From Trachelipus rathkii (taxonomy: Eukaryota > Arthropoda > Malacostraca > Isopoda > Trachelipodidae), in NCBI GenBank assembly GCA_015478945.1, contig JABUQX010014172.1:1-44484 (forward strand): a stretch of DNA of 44,484 nucleotides. Reading direction: 5' to 3'. The notes beneath the pieces were generated by a model, which was not told the DNA's origin, made no database searches, and saw nothing but the letters and a program-made list of their open reading frames with translations. Below are positions 33,285-44,484 of the stretch, in pieces. Positions within the stretch are counted from its first letter, which is position 1; every line of letters starts with the position of its first letter. Made by a program: the position numbers and the translations under genes.

Positions 33285-34735
33285 CTCCGTATCTGAACTT
33301 TATAAAAAGAAGACCTCTGATTATGATGGTATCTCTCCTGTGGTTCTCAAAACTTGGGCTCTAGAGCTTTTATCCTTCCTTGGAGAAACTACTTCCTGTG
33401 CTGGAATCTTGTGTTCGTTCAATCTGCAACGAAAAGGGGGATCCGTTTGAGCCCTCTAACTACGTCATTTTGTTTTAATCTTTGTTCTTTCCAAAGGTTA
33501 CGAATTAACAGGAATTTTGGAAACCGTCCTAAATCATCTAATCTTGTATCTAATCACCAGTATAATTTTTGTAAGAATCTGAACTGATGATCTTCTTTTA
33601 CTCCTCACCAACTCCTGGTCTTCTGTAGCTTGATATCTCGGTGAGTTACTTGTTGTGGCGCACGGAAAATAAAATAAAAAATACTTTTAGTCAAGATTGG
33701 TGCAAAGTTTTGATTTTCAAACTTTCCTCTTTACGTGTCTATTGTTCACTCTTTTCCGGAATCTCAATAGAATCTTTGGCAGACTACCTCTTAATTTTTG
33801 ATGTTGATGTTGCTAAATATTTTGTTCTATTTTACATACTCGTTTTACTGTACATTTTTAATGACCTATTTGTCACTTCATAACCTACCCATTTTTGCAC
33901 CGATGGCACAGCCCATCGTTACTATTCTCATTTCAAAAACCTTCTTCCCAACGGCATATACTGTAGATACTAGGAGGATCACCTTGGAACAACTGACCTG
34001 ATTTTTAATAATATAAACTTTCACATGATTTCAAAATCTCCTTCAAAACCATTCAATATTCTACATATTTCCTTTTCTCTTAACATTTCTTGAAAGAACC
34101 AATCTTAGCATCATTTACTAAAAAATAATTCGATGAGGTTATGTTATGAGTCCTCTTTAGATCTCCTTTAAACCAAACTAGTTTAGTGATATCGAAATGC
34201 GCGTCATTAGCCTTTCTATGCAGTATGAATCACATATCTTGTGCTTTTGCAGTTACCTTATCTTCCTACTCGACATATTCTTCCACGCAACTTTAACATC
34301 ACTTCAAAAACATGAATTTAATCTTCCTCTGTCACGAATATTCTAGGAATTTCATTTATTTTCTCCAGAATTTAATGAAAGGATCACATCTGATCAATTA
34401 TTAAGCTAGCTTCCAAAATGCTGTGCTCTGATTCTCTCTGAGAACCTCTTTGCAATATCCTAGTTACTTGCTCTACATTAGGGTGTCATTCTCGCAATTA
34501 CATATCTGATCGATTCCACTTTTAAAACTCTTACTGAAAGTGAGATCTAGTGATTTTCCCATTAACTCTTTGGCTATCAAGGCCAGTCTTCAATGTCTTT
34601 CCGGTTTCGAACTGTTGCATTGCTTGTGCCTCCTAACTCTATCACAATTACAACTGATACTGCTCTTCGTATTTTCTAGACACGTACTCTACCTTTGAGC
34701 AATTATATACTTGACCCATCCTTCCACACAGTCTC
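33285..34735 (+). mobile_element. Jockey-type RT fragment, second element (right-arm copy)
   Basis: Plus-strand blocks in family order: SDYDGISPVVLKTWALELL (33,316 onward, the SPGxDGIPxxxLK motif, with an internal frameshift), RKGGSV (KKGD/P block), LVSNHQYNF (33,535-33,560, SDxQYGFR), DDLLLLLTNSWSS (DLL..LTD..WS), then GELLVV (SxxVALDIxKAFD start) and KVLIFKLSSLRVYCSLFSG (W..LL.KL...G motif, 33,698-33,755). Further on FNDLFVTS resembles the FINDLL block, and HISCAFAVT text lies near 34,220. It contains both the KAFD and INDLL regions, so it is a second element and not the missing 5' half of its neighbour. Mirror of 20,105-21,360. Confidence 0.75.
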
Positions 34736-34752
34736 ATGTGTTATATATATAT

Positions 34753-34784
<32 letters not shown>

Positions 34785-35591
34785 TAATATATATATATTA
34801 TATATATATATATAATACTATGTCTTATATATATATATATATTATATATAATATTATAGTATTATCAACTATGCGTATTAGCAGTTAGTTACAATAGCTC
34901 ATTACTTCTGCATAACAATGATAATATGCTTATTATTTCTTTATGGTATATTATAAACTTTATGTAAGGTGAGAGTATAAAACCATTAATTTAAAGAGGA
35001 TTTAGAAAACCGCCAATAATCACCCGTTCTCATGGTATTCCAGAAACTTAGGGACGTATCATACATACACTTACCCATTTATGATTTTTGGTAATGTCTA
35101 GCTAATTCATTAAATATGAGGTGTGTTTTGTTTTTTAATTCGTTAATTTAAGTCATATTAATGAGCTATTATATTCTGTATCCTGTGTACCTCTTGTAAT
35201 GCAATCTATACATATTATAATACATAAATATGAATAAATGTAGCCGTTAGAAGCGAGTATTATATTTTCAAGCTGCCAATTTTGGTAGGAAATGACATTT
35301 CCGTAGTTTTTAACAATTGTTTAATAGGTATTACTAATTAAGCAAATATTTTACAATGAAAAGGATCTTCAAAACATTTTAATGTACTATATATATATAT
35401 ATAATATTATATATATTATATAAATTTTATATATTATATATAATATATATATATATATATATAATATATATATATACATAATATATATATATATAATCAT
35501 ATTATATAATATATATAATATTATATAATTATATATATACTATGTATGTTAACTGTATAGCTAGCATTTACTACTAAATTGATATCTTCTG

Positions 35592-35635
<44 letters not shown>

Positions 35636-35680
35636 CTATCTTTATGTGATGCATATAGTGTATTATAGTAGTAGAATATT
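34736..35680. other. TA blocks and an unrecognised AT-rich segment
   Basis: TA tracts at 34,740-34,858 and 35,385-35,640 flank 34,860-35,380, which mirrors 19,619-20,020. No gene. Confidence 0.6.
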
Positions 35681-35681
35681 A

Positions 35682-36023
35682 TAAAACCTTAGTTGCTCAA
35701 CTAGGCGGTGAGCACATATTAATAATAAACACAACATTTAAAAACACTTACTAAAACATGATAAGAGAGTCTCGGATAAAATTAAACAGTGGACGAGTTG
35801 CTTTCAGCCACGATAGACTGTTTCGTTTGCCTATCTTTCTAGTTCGAGTAACTAGTCTGTTATGCGACTAGAAGAAGGCCAAAACACTATTATGGGTCGT
35901 AAACGTGCTGCGTCCCTGTTAATTTTGATGAGCTTACGAATGTTCTTTAGTAATAGTGTTTTTTTACACTGTGTGTTGTCTTATTATGAAACTTCTACCT
36001 AGTTAGCATACTAAGTGGTTTTT
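35682..36023. mobile_element. Fold-back (long-TIR) MITE, right-arm copy
   Basis: Ends AAAACCTTAGTTGCTCAACT and CTACCTAGTTAGCATACTAAG are inverted relatives, matching 19,110-19,388. Pairing continues at AACACAACATTTAAAAACAC against GTGTTTTTTTACACTGTG. The interior is more damaged and about 60 bp longer than in the left copy. There is no coding capacity. Confidence 0.7.
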
Positions 36024-36439
36024 GATAAATAGTAAATATATACCCCCAGCATGCGTAGATTAATTAGTTCAATAATGATATAGGTAATTATTGCATTGTG
36101 AAGGCTAAGCTTAGTTGTTATGCTATATATACTATTTATTTAATTTATTCAATATATAATAATACTATATATATATATATATATAATATAGCCGCTACAG
36201 AATAATGCTTAAGTAGCTTGATATATAGTATATACGTCATTATATTACCTGTTATAGTGTATTTTTCCGTCTTTCAGTGCTAATATGAGCCTGTTTCTTT
36301 CGCAATTACTGTTATATCTGATTTTATTCATTCGGCTATTTCTATCTAATAAATCCTTAGGGTGGTTTTTGCAAACGTATATTTTTGATGAACCTATGTT
36401 TCTCTTAATTAAACTTATTAAAACATTTTTAAAAAACTA
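36024..36439. other. AT-rich spacer, no gene
   Basis: Mixed AT-rich sequence with a TA run at 36,165-36,190. Nothing recognisable. Confidence 0.5.
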
Positions 36440-37095
36440 CTGAAAAACAATATTTATGTTACACGCAGCTTTCGCCTCTGTTATCGCGGAGGCTTCTGTA
36501 TGGTGATTGTTTCTTGAAGCGAGTGTGCGGTGTTTGGCGTTGTTTTTTCTTATCAACAACGAGTCTTGTTTCATTGTTTGCGTTATTTGTTAATGATTCG
36601 GTTGTGCATAATAAGGGTTTGCCTATCAGAAGTGGGTTGAATCCTGAGAGAGTAGACACTTTTCTTTAGTAGGACATGTTTTTTGCTGCGAAATACCCCT
36701 AACTTTGAAATGTATATTTATAGTCGTGCGTATCTCTAAAATTTGTAATTACAGCATTTACTTTATTCTTTATGCCATGTATGTACTGCAAGTTTTTGTC
36801 ATAAATTCCTTTGTCTTCAATAAGATCCGAGATTCTGGTCGATTCTCCTGTTTCATTTTTTTGTAACAGTATTCTATCAGCCTTTTTCTCGTAGCTTAAT
36901 TATCTAGCTATACGCAGTTTATATTAGGATATATCGTAAGCTTTAATTTACTTGGGTGGTGAATAGGACGAAGTTTTTTTTCACCAAAAAAGTAAGAAGT
37001 AATCGGCCAAGTTTATCGTCATATTAAACTTTCATACTACCGATAACCAAGAAATGCCGATACTGGCCGAATTCCAGTCCCGATACGATACGTTC
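36440..37095. mobile_element. Probable non-autonomous DNA transposon fragment (mirror of 18,330-18,960)
   Basis: The right end has AATCGGCCAAGTTTATCG, CCGATAACCAAGAAATGCCG and CTGGCCGAATTCCAGTCCCG, complements of the left-arm words. A GC-rich hairpin, GCCTCTGTTATCGCGGAGGC, lies at 36,474-36,493. The 66-codon minus-strand frame beside it (36,459-36,659) is not preserved in the left arm and shows no transposase motif. Confidence 0.4.
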
Positions 37096-37762
37096 TGTTT
37101 GATTCTATATTTTATATGATATATATCACTACCTATATTGAGTTTTATGAGATTTCTCCATACATTTATTATACCGTTGTTTGTTATACCTATTTTTGTT
37201 AGTAGCTACTTTATTTAATATATTTTTTTATACCCCCAGCCCACTTCCCTTTACTAATGCTAAATATGTAGTTTGACTACTGGTCTGGCTTTGTTTCATT
37301 TATAATATTAATTATATATTATATATAATTTATATTATTTTTATCTATACGTAGTTATTACTGTATAATATATACATTGAGTATGTATATACTAACCCAT
37401 CATCATTATTTATGTGACCTACCCCCCTACCCTACATAAATTATTAATTTACTACCATACTATAATATATATATATATATATTATATATATCAACATCAT
37501 CTTCTAATAGAAACAGATACTACTAAAAGTAATATATATATATAGCCTAGTCTATAATATACTGTATTTTTACCCCCTAATTAGCCAGTTGATACTTCAG
37601 TAATATAATCCTCATACATTATCAATATATATATAATATATTATATATATATATAATATAAATATAATATAATATATATATATATACTATATATAATTTG
37701 GGCGGTGGTCAGGAAGTCCTATTTCTCTTCACCCATTGGGAGGTATTTCGCTCTAACAATAC
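37096..37762. repeat. Patchy TA-rich sequence
   Basis: Several TA tracts (37,300-37,370; 37,455-37,490; 37,620-37,697) alternate with short mixed stretches containing ACCCCCTA/TACCCCC words at 37,230, 37,420 and 37,570. No gene. Confidence 0.65.
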
Positions 37763-37907
37763 TCGCTCTCTCGTCTCTCTCTCTCCCTCCCCTTTTTTCT
37801 CTTCTATTTCTCTTCTCTCTCCTCTCTTATCTCTATCTCTAATTCTCTCTCTCTCTATCTTCTTATAACCTCTCTCTCTCTCTTCAATATCTCTCTCTCT
37901 TCTCTCA
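37763..37907 (+). repeat. (CT)n microsatellite, outer pair (right)
   Basis: About 145 bp of CT with several TTTT, TAT and AAT breaks. Longer and more interrupted than its mirror at 17,847-17,948. Confidence 0.95.
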
Positions 37908-39065
37908 TAGCATCCGGTTTTTTCTTTACTCCTTATCAATATCAGCTCTTTATTATAATAAAGGATAAGATATATAACTTACTAGTTTATTATTTATAAC
38001 TATATCTGACTTTTATAGCGCTCTTTGCTACCTATTGCAATGTCATTTTTATATAGTAGAAGTTATATGACTTATAAATAAGTCGGCTTTCAATTATCTC
38101 TGATATGCACCCCAGATACTAACTTTTATGTCGTTTGTAGATTAAAAACGTCTACTCGAGACCGAGTAGTTCTGACTTCGACAGGGAAGCTGATAAGATG
38201 GCGTCACTCTCTCACAGATATTCTCTTCTGTATATCCAGATATAATTAGAGATGTCTCACGCATCTGATGATGAGTCTTGTGATATATCATTGTAAGACA
38301 AGTTTCTTGTATTCCATTACGTGTGTGTATCCTCTGATGCTCCTGGATAGTACATATGTGGGATATACTGTTCTTTTTAAGCGAGACCTAGGCATTCGAC
38401 GCTTTGCTCATGTGACATAGGAAGTTATCAGATGACAAAGAAGGCACTTCAACGTAGTAATGATGATTGTAACTCAGGCAATATTTATGTAATTGTATGT
38501 CTAATAGTGATATAATACTTATTTTTCTCTTTGTGGGATATATGCAAAGATTTCTAAAAGAAAAATAGGATTGATTAATTCAGGAAGATGTAATCACTGT
38601 TACTGTGGTGGATAAGAGTGACCGACATTAAATTGAAGAATTGATAAGATTTTATATAAAAGATATTCTTTTGTCTTGCCATTTACTAATTATTATAATA
38701 TTATCTATTTTACCGTGACGTAACTACATTTCAGTCGATGTTGGATTAATTTATACGACGAGTAATTCAGGATGATGATTTTTAACAAGAGAAAATGTAG
38801 GAAAATTGGTATTCCTCTTAATCTTAACTTGCCTACATTAATCTATAAATTCAATACAAATGCGAATAACTAATAGAATGACAATCTTTTGCAGTGAGTG
38901 ATATGCTTTCTACAGCTTTCACAGGGTGTAGGATGGTGAGGATAACGTTCTTGAGATTGATTACTTGTTGCATTGTTCATGCAGTTTCATCGTTCCGCAC
39001 TCCTGGTAACCTTGCAAACAGTGGCTTTAATTGCACATTAATGCTAAGTAAATTTATGAAATTTA
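37908..39065. other. Unrecognised segment mirrored at 17,041-17,830
   Basis: Ordered matches to the left arm are seen at both ends and near 38,560-38,680 (AAGAATATCTTTTATATAAA complement text against AATATCTTTTAACAATC). It is about 350 bp longer than the partner. No intact frame or transposon motif is seen; the 64-codon plus frame at 38,894-39,088 is not kept in the left arm. Confidence 0.55.
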
Positions 39066-39069
39066 TAAT

Positions 39070-39660
39070 AGGTAATACTAATATTTAATAATATTTAATA
39101 ATATTTTAATGATATTATATTAATATCTTAATATTTATATAATTATTTTTACAATTCACATATTAATATTAATAATAAATAAAAATATAACAATAATTAT
39201 TAAAATTTAAATAATATATAATTAATTAAACAATATTGATAATAATTATAATAATATATATTAAATTATATTTCATTATGAATCTTTAAAAATTATTAAC
39301 ATAATATTAATTATTAACTATTTTTTAAAATAAAATTAAAAAATATTATTAAAATAATAAAGAATCATTAATTACAAAAATATTATAATAATCATTCTAA
39401 CATATTTTAATATATAATATACTGAATAATAATGAATAATGTATTCAATAATTACATTAATAATATATAAAACAGACAAACTAATTAATAATAATAACAT
39501 ATATATTAATTTATAAAATATAATAATAGATAATTAAAGAATGATAATATTAAAAATCTTAATATTTACAATAATATATTTAAATAATAATAATATTAAA
39601 TTAATAATCAATAAAAATAATAAATTAATAATAATAATAATTCAATAACTTACAAAACAT
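39070..39660. repeat. (AAT)n-rich block
   Basis: Complement of the (ATT)n block at 16,500-17,035. A/T only, with scattered TAATAATAATAA runs. Confidence 0.85.
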
Positions 39661-40390
39661 TATAACATATGTATAAGGACTATTTAAGTATCATGTTCGG
39701 TTAAATATATTATATCTAACAATTTAATATTAACTTAGTACTGTTTTAAAATTACGAAGTAATATATAGATTAATTAATACTATATTTATAATATATCTT
39801 AATTAGTATATTAATTCGATTGAATATTTACTTAAACTTTAATTTAAAAATTTTTTTTAAATTTACAATTAATTAAATATAATAAAAATTTAAATTACAA
39901 AATATAATTAAATAATAATAATAATAATAAAAAAAAAAAATTTTATATAATATAATTATAAATTATAAATTTTGTTTCATGGAAAAGATTAATAATTATA
40001 AATAATATATATAGTAAATAATCAGAGTGAGAGTAATATAATAGCACATGAATAATATGACATGAGATAATAATCATATAGTACTAATGATGACCTAATC
40101 ACTATAATATTTCTAATAAATTGCACTATTGTGTGTTTGGGTCTTCTCTTTGTAGGTGAATAATTAAGACAAGATATTTTAATCATGATAATTTTTTGAC
40201 ATATGATGGAACTATCTATTAATATTGCACATTTATAATATTTAACAAATTTTATAAATATTTACAACTATTGTTTCAGTTTTTCAGGTTTCACTTTTTC
40301 AGCATTGAATTCCTTACCTTTATTTTTAGTTTTTTTTAATTTGTATCTTATTTGTTATTATTGTTCCTCCTTTTGACATTTCTTTATTTG
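39661..40390. other. AT-rich sequence, no gene
   Basis: Contains an AATAATAATAATAA run followed by A10 near 39,912-39,940. Nothing recognisable. Confidence 0.5.
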
Positions 40391-40640
40391 GTACCTTGAA
40401 GTGAGTGGTAGAGACGGCTATTGTGAGAGGAGTTTCATCTTAGTCTAATCGGGATGACAATTCGTGTTCCACTTTTCTAACTTAAGTTTCTCGTGGGTTG
40501 TTTCTCCTACATTATATCCATTGCCTCATCCGGATTTGGTTTTCTGATATCGGGTTATAATATCGGCATAGTCTTTACCGGATAACGTATTCTCATAGAT
40601 TTTATTTTTCTGATACGCTAGTCGCTGTGAGTACCTAATG
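40391..40640 (+). repeat. Mixed-composition insert, possible tRNA-like element
   Basis: AGTGAGTGGTAGAGACGGC (about 40,400-40,418) resembles an A-box. GTTTCATCTTAGTCTAATCG follows 15-20 bp later, but it is a poor B-box. It may correspond to 15,841-16,110 in the left arm. Weak. Confidence 0.25.
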
Positions 40641-42115
40641 AATACTCATACAAAAATATGTTTTCATATCTTTTCTTTTCTTTTTGATAGCACTGATAAT
40701 ATTTCCGCGTAATAATTATACTCATATAGTAGTGTATATGTACACTTCATACTGTACCTATTTTATACTATATATGCTTTGGACCCTCATAACTATTATT
40801 AATTATTTTTTCCGGTTCGTGGGGACTATCTGTTTTCACTTTTATCTTATATCTATATATTATATACTTATAATTATAATTCTATATATCTATATATATA
40901 GTCTTATTTATATATATATATATCTATATATATATAACCATAATTATATATTGTCTATTTATAATCTATTATATCTATCTATCTATTATATTATTATTAC
41001 TTTATATTTGTATCATTATTAATATATTTATTATATCTTTATTATTATTAATATTACTATATATATTATTATATATATACTATATTTCATATACTATATA
41101 TTAATTATATATATTTAATATATATTTATTATATATATTATCTATTATTTAATCTCTATATATATATATCATATTATTAGTATTATTATATATTCTATAT
41201 AATATATATATATATATATATTAATATTATTTATTCATTATATATTATATATATATCATATATATATCTATCTATATATATATACATTAATATATTTTAT
41301 CTTTATTTTATTTTTTATTATTCTTATTATTCTTCTTTATTATTTAATTATTTTTATGTTTTTTGATAATTAATTACCTTATTTTCTTTTTTTTCTTGTA
41401 TTTACTTTTCTTAATATTCTTTTTAAATTTTCTTTTTTATAGTTTATTTTAATTTCTATCTTCTGTTATTTACTTATCTTATTTTTAATTATACTTATAA
41501 ATTTATATATTTTTTACTTTTATTATTGTTATTATTATTATTTTTTTTTATTAATTCTTCTATAATTTTACTGACATATTTATTTATTATACATTACTTT
41601 ATTTATATTATTTATTATATTATTATTTTATATTTTATATATTAATTTTTTAATTATTTTATATTAATTATTATTATTATTATTTTATAATTAATTTATT
41701 TTATTTAATTCTATTATTTTTATTAAAATTTAATTATTATATTTATAGGATTATAGACTATATTTAATAAATTATTTTTAGCATTAAAACTGCATGTGAT
41801 TTTTTTTATTTATCATTTATGTATCTTTGTGACAAAATTTTTTTCTAAATAATAGCCTAATGTTATATAATTATGAGTTTTTTTGCGATTAATATTTTAT
41901 TCTACAAAATATTATATATTATTATTTTTTAGCGACTAAAAAACTAATTCTGAGCTTAAAACTCAAATTTTATAAGTGAGTAATATTTAAAATGGCTTTT
42001 ATAAACTGTTATAATTAACTATTTTTATGTAAATTAGGTATTGTTCTATTCATAAGTAATGCATTATATAATATTATTAATATATTATTATATAATAATA
42101 TATATTATTAGGGAA
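40641..42115. repeat. Long AT-rich block: TA tracts then T-rich sequence
   Basis: TA/CTA tracts at 40,830-41,290, then T-runs with ATT words to 41,760, then mixed AT text and a final TA tract at 42,060-42,112. The 112-codon Ile/Tyr frame (40,684-41,022) is mostly repeat translation. Confidence 0.75.
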
Positions 42116-42480
42116 TTCGAGCTTGCTAGCAATAATCTTGCATCACAACTTTAAAAAATTGATACTCACCTTAATTTTCCATATTTATGTAAAAATTATG
42201 TTTCTAATACATTATAATGGAAGTAATAGATATTTAATGAAATAAAGTTAATAAGTCCTTCTGTTGGAGTATACTCTCTGTAATGACGAATTGCATAGTG
42301 ATCGCAGCCTTGTATCCAGGCGTTTTTCGAGATTCTTCCTGACTCTTTTACCGGTTAGCGATAGTTCTGTGATTCGAAATTCAAGTTCAAAAGGCCTTTT
42401 TACCTTGAAGTTTACCTCACGTTGCTCATAGGTAATGATTTCTAGTAAGAATGAGTATTCATGAGTGATTTATTTTATTT
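42116..42480. other. Unrecognised mixed-composition segment, mirror of 14,111-14,560
   Basis: Richer in G+C than its flanks. Its complement reads AGGCCTTTTGAACTTGAATT and CGAATCACAGAACTATCGCT, matching the left-arm order. No frame is shared by the two arms. Confidence 0.5.
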
Positions 42481-43939
42481 TTGATTTTGATTATTTGATC
42501 TGACTGTGTACTATTCTGCATAAATTATAAAATAAGAGCACAACTAGTATAACTTTATATTTTACTTCACTTGTACTTATTTTTTTTAAATTATCATTTT
42601 CTTTATGCTTTTGCTATTATCTTCTCAAGTACTGAACATAATTAAAATTATTTTAACAATAAGGTTATTTCTGTAATACTTACATATATATATTTATTTA
42701 TATTCTATTTTTATATATATTTATTATTATAATATTCTATCTAATATATATATATATATTATATATTTAACTTATATCTCTTCTTATTTATTATTCTATT
42801 AATTTATATATATATCCTATAATTTCATTTATTAATATAATAATCTTATATTATCTATATTATATTACTATTATATTTTATAGTATATTATTAATTCTCT
42901 ATATTCTCATTTCCATATTCTATATTATATATATTAATATTATTATATTTTATATGTATTATTATATCTATATTTATATATTATATATAAAATTATTATT
43001 TATAATTTAATATTATTATCTCTATTATTTATATTTATATTTATCTATTTATTCTTATTATATATCTTAATATATATTTATAATGTTTGTTAAATTAATA
43101 ATAATTTACTTATATATTAAATGAAAAATATAGTATATATATATATATATATATTAATAATCTTAATGTATTATCTGTAGTCGGGTGGCTCACAGAATTT
43201 TATCTTTAATATTCCAATCATGAAAGCTGGTATTAAGGAGAGTTAGAATGTTTCTCTAGAGTTAAATCCGCAGGTTACACAACTTCTTCGCTAATAAGAT
43301 AGTTTATAAATTAATATGTTGATAATCATTTTTTCATTTCCTTCCATACGGAGTTCCACTTGACTAATCCGCTTACATAATTTTCATTACGTTTTACTCA
43401 TGTTTCGTAAGCTCACCACTGAACTACATTAATGGTAACTTAAATATAAAATTAATCGGTACATTTACCCACAAGTAAAACCATTTAGCAATGACCAAAG
43501 AGATGACCTTAGCTATATACTAATCATAATATACATTCGTTTTTTGTAAAAGGAGTAAAAGATATTTATTCCATAATACCGACATTATTAAGCTCCTCAT
43601 CACTTCCTCATGATTTACTATACTAAGTTTCTGTAGTTTAAAGCTATTTATAAGGTCTTAAGAGTATCTTAGTGAGCAGGTCTCAAAAGAAAAAAGAGAA
43701 ACTTTTTAAACTTTATATATACTATATATATATATTACATTATATATTTATTGATTATATTTAATTTATATATATATTATTATTATATTATTTTATATAT
43801 ACTATCTCTCTTTTATTATTTATTTTATTTTTATATAGTAATAAATACCATAAGAAATTAATATCTAATATATCTTAAATTTTATTATATAATATTTATT
43901 TAATTTAATATTTACACATATAAAATCAAGTACAGTGAA
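42481..43939. other. AT-rich sequence with TA tracts, no gene
   Basis: TA tracts lie at 42,690-43,170 and 43,715-43,910. The mixed stretch between them (43,175-43,710) has stops in all frames. Its minus strand includes GTTCAGTGGTGAGCTTACG near 43,416-43,434, an A-box-like phrase without a clear B-box. Confidence 0.5.
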
Positions 43940-44484
43940 TAGCACAATAATTACTCTGCTCTACGCTAAATAACTTAGATTATATTTATGTATTGCTCTT
44001 CTTTTATTAAACCATACAGTATTCCCTATTTATCATCTCTTTATCAGTACATAATCTATCAATTCACTCACATCATTTCTTGTTTTTTTGTCCTTGTATT
44101 TCCAAAAGCCAATTTTCCATTGTTCCTGTACATTCACTACTTCTATTTTGCTAAACGCCAAAAATCACTATAATCACATCATCTTTTATATCATTCCTTA
44201 TTTAAAATACTACCTAATTGGATTTATCGTTAGTTCATCCCAAAACACCTCCTTACTTCCTTTTCATAGCATCTATCATGTATTGCTGGGGCTACATGCC
44301 CTTTACAAATATCTCAAGCTTAATTCAATTAGTTTTTCATTTTTACCTCCTCATGTATTTAAGTCTTTTGAGTCTAGAAAAATTTTACTTTTTCTTTCAC
44401 TATTTCCCATAATTCTTTTCATAATTTAGCTTACTACTTTCTCTAGCTCTGACCTCTCTCACTCACGTCTCTCTTGTGAAGATC
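43940..44484 (+). other. Unidentified segment, mirror of 11,310-11,790, cut by the window edge
   Basis: Plus-strand frames (61, 113 and 64 codons; 43,988-44,429) overlap in different phases, mirroring the minus-strand frames on the left. Shared words include TTGCTGGGGCTACATG and TTTACAAATATC. The last bases pair with about 11,310. Family unknown. Confidence 0.45.

Larger units (their letters stand above)
27546..44484 (-). repeat. Right arm of the giant imperfect palindrome
   Basis: Reverse-complement partner of 11,310-27,270, running to the window edge and therefore truncated there. Anchor pairs rise steadily outward: 27,626-27,636, 29,767-29,795, 30,525-30,574, 31,334-31,418, 32,760-32,771, 35,682-36,023, 38,990-39,065, 42,116-42,200 and 44,281-44,312. 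The spacing is a little longer than in the left arm, consistent with different net indels. Confidence 0.93.

Noticed and set aside
37230..37600. Repeated ACCCCC/TACCCCC words as telomere-like sequence
   Set aside because: They are isolated and irregularly spaced, with no tandem array; no TTAGG array occurs in the window either.
40684..41022. Ile/Tyr-rich 112-codon frame as a membrane protein
   Set aside because: Most of it is TATATC repeat read in one phase. Similar frames at 24,490-24,726 and 16,276-16,506 have the same cause.
43416..43434. A-box-like GTTCAGTGGTGAGCTTACG on the minus strand as a second SINE or tRNA
   Set aside because: No B-box at a suitable distance and no matching body in the other arm that I could find.
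1..44484. Bacterial, phage or organelle origin; CRISPR arrays or operons
   Set aside because: No long frames, no ribosome binding sites ahead of frames, no spaced direct repeats, and abundant eukaryotic retroelements and microsatellites. No mitochondrial gene sequence is recognisable.

Overview
This window is eukaryotic nuclear DNA. It is strongly A+T-rich and crowded with (TA)n, (ATT)n and (GA/CT)n tracts. It carries pieces of animal-type transposable elements: jockey-type non-LTR retrotransposons, a Penelope-like element (PLE), a tRNA-derived SINE and a fold-back MITE. That mix, with very long purine microsatellites, suggests an arthropod, perhaps a decapod crustacean; the host is an inference. 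I found no intact host gene, no spliced exon I would defend, and no rRNA, functional tRNA, CRISPR or bacterial feature. Open frames longer than 60 codons are chance frames in low-complexity DNA or short frameshifted pieces of transposon proteins.

The main structure is a giant imperfect palindrome. Its axis lies near 27,409, inside a 275-bp TA tract. The left arm (about 11,310 to 27,270) reads as the reverse complement of the right arm (27,546 to at least 44,484, the window edge). Moving outward from the axis, both arms hold the same items in mirror order: PLE, TA block, SINE, purine tract, internally deleted jockey-like remnant, TA block, jockey 3' half, purine tract, second jockey RT fragment in the opposite orientation, TA block, fold-back MITE, a segment rich in CGATAC/GGCCGATAC words, purine tract, unrecognised segment, (ATT)n block, and further unrecognised sequence. 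The arms differ by frequent small indels and substitutions, but I see no large arm-specific insertion.

Positions 1 to about 11,300 lie outside the palindrome as visible here; their mirror partner, if any, would be beyond the right edge. That part consists of TA/ATT tracts, a CA-rich tract, one 134-bp GA tract and unrecognised AT-rich sequence.

The elements do not form a pathway. The palindrome is either a real inverted duplication (segmental duplication, fold-back amplification or TA-cruciform rearrangement) or a technical fold-back: an unpolished long read or contig in which both strands of one molecule were joined. Dense indel noise, identical transposon content in both arms and different frameshifts in each arm favour the technical explanation, but sequence alone cannot decide.
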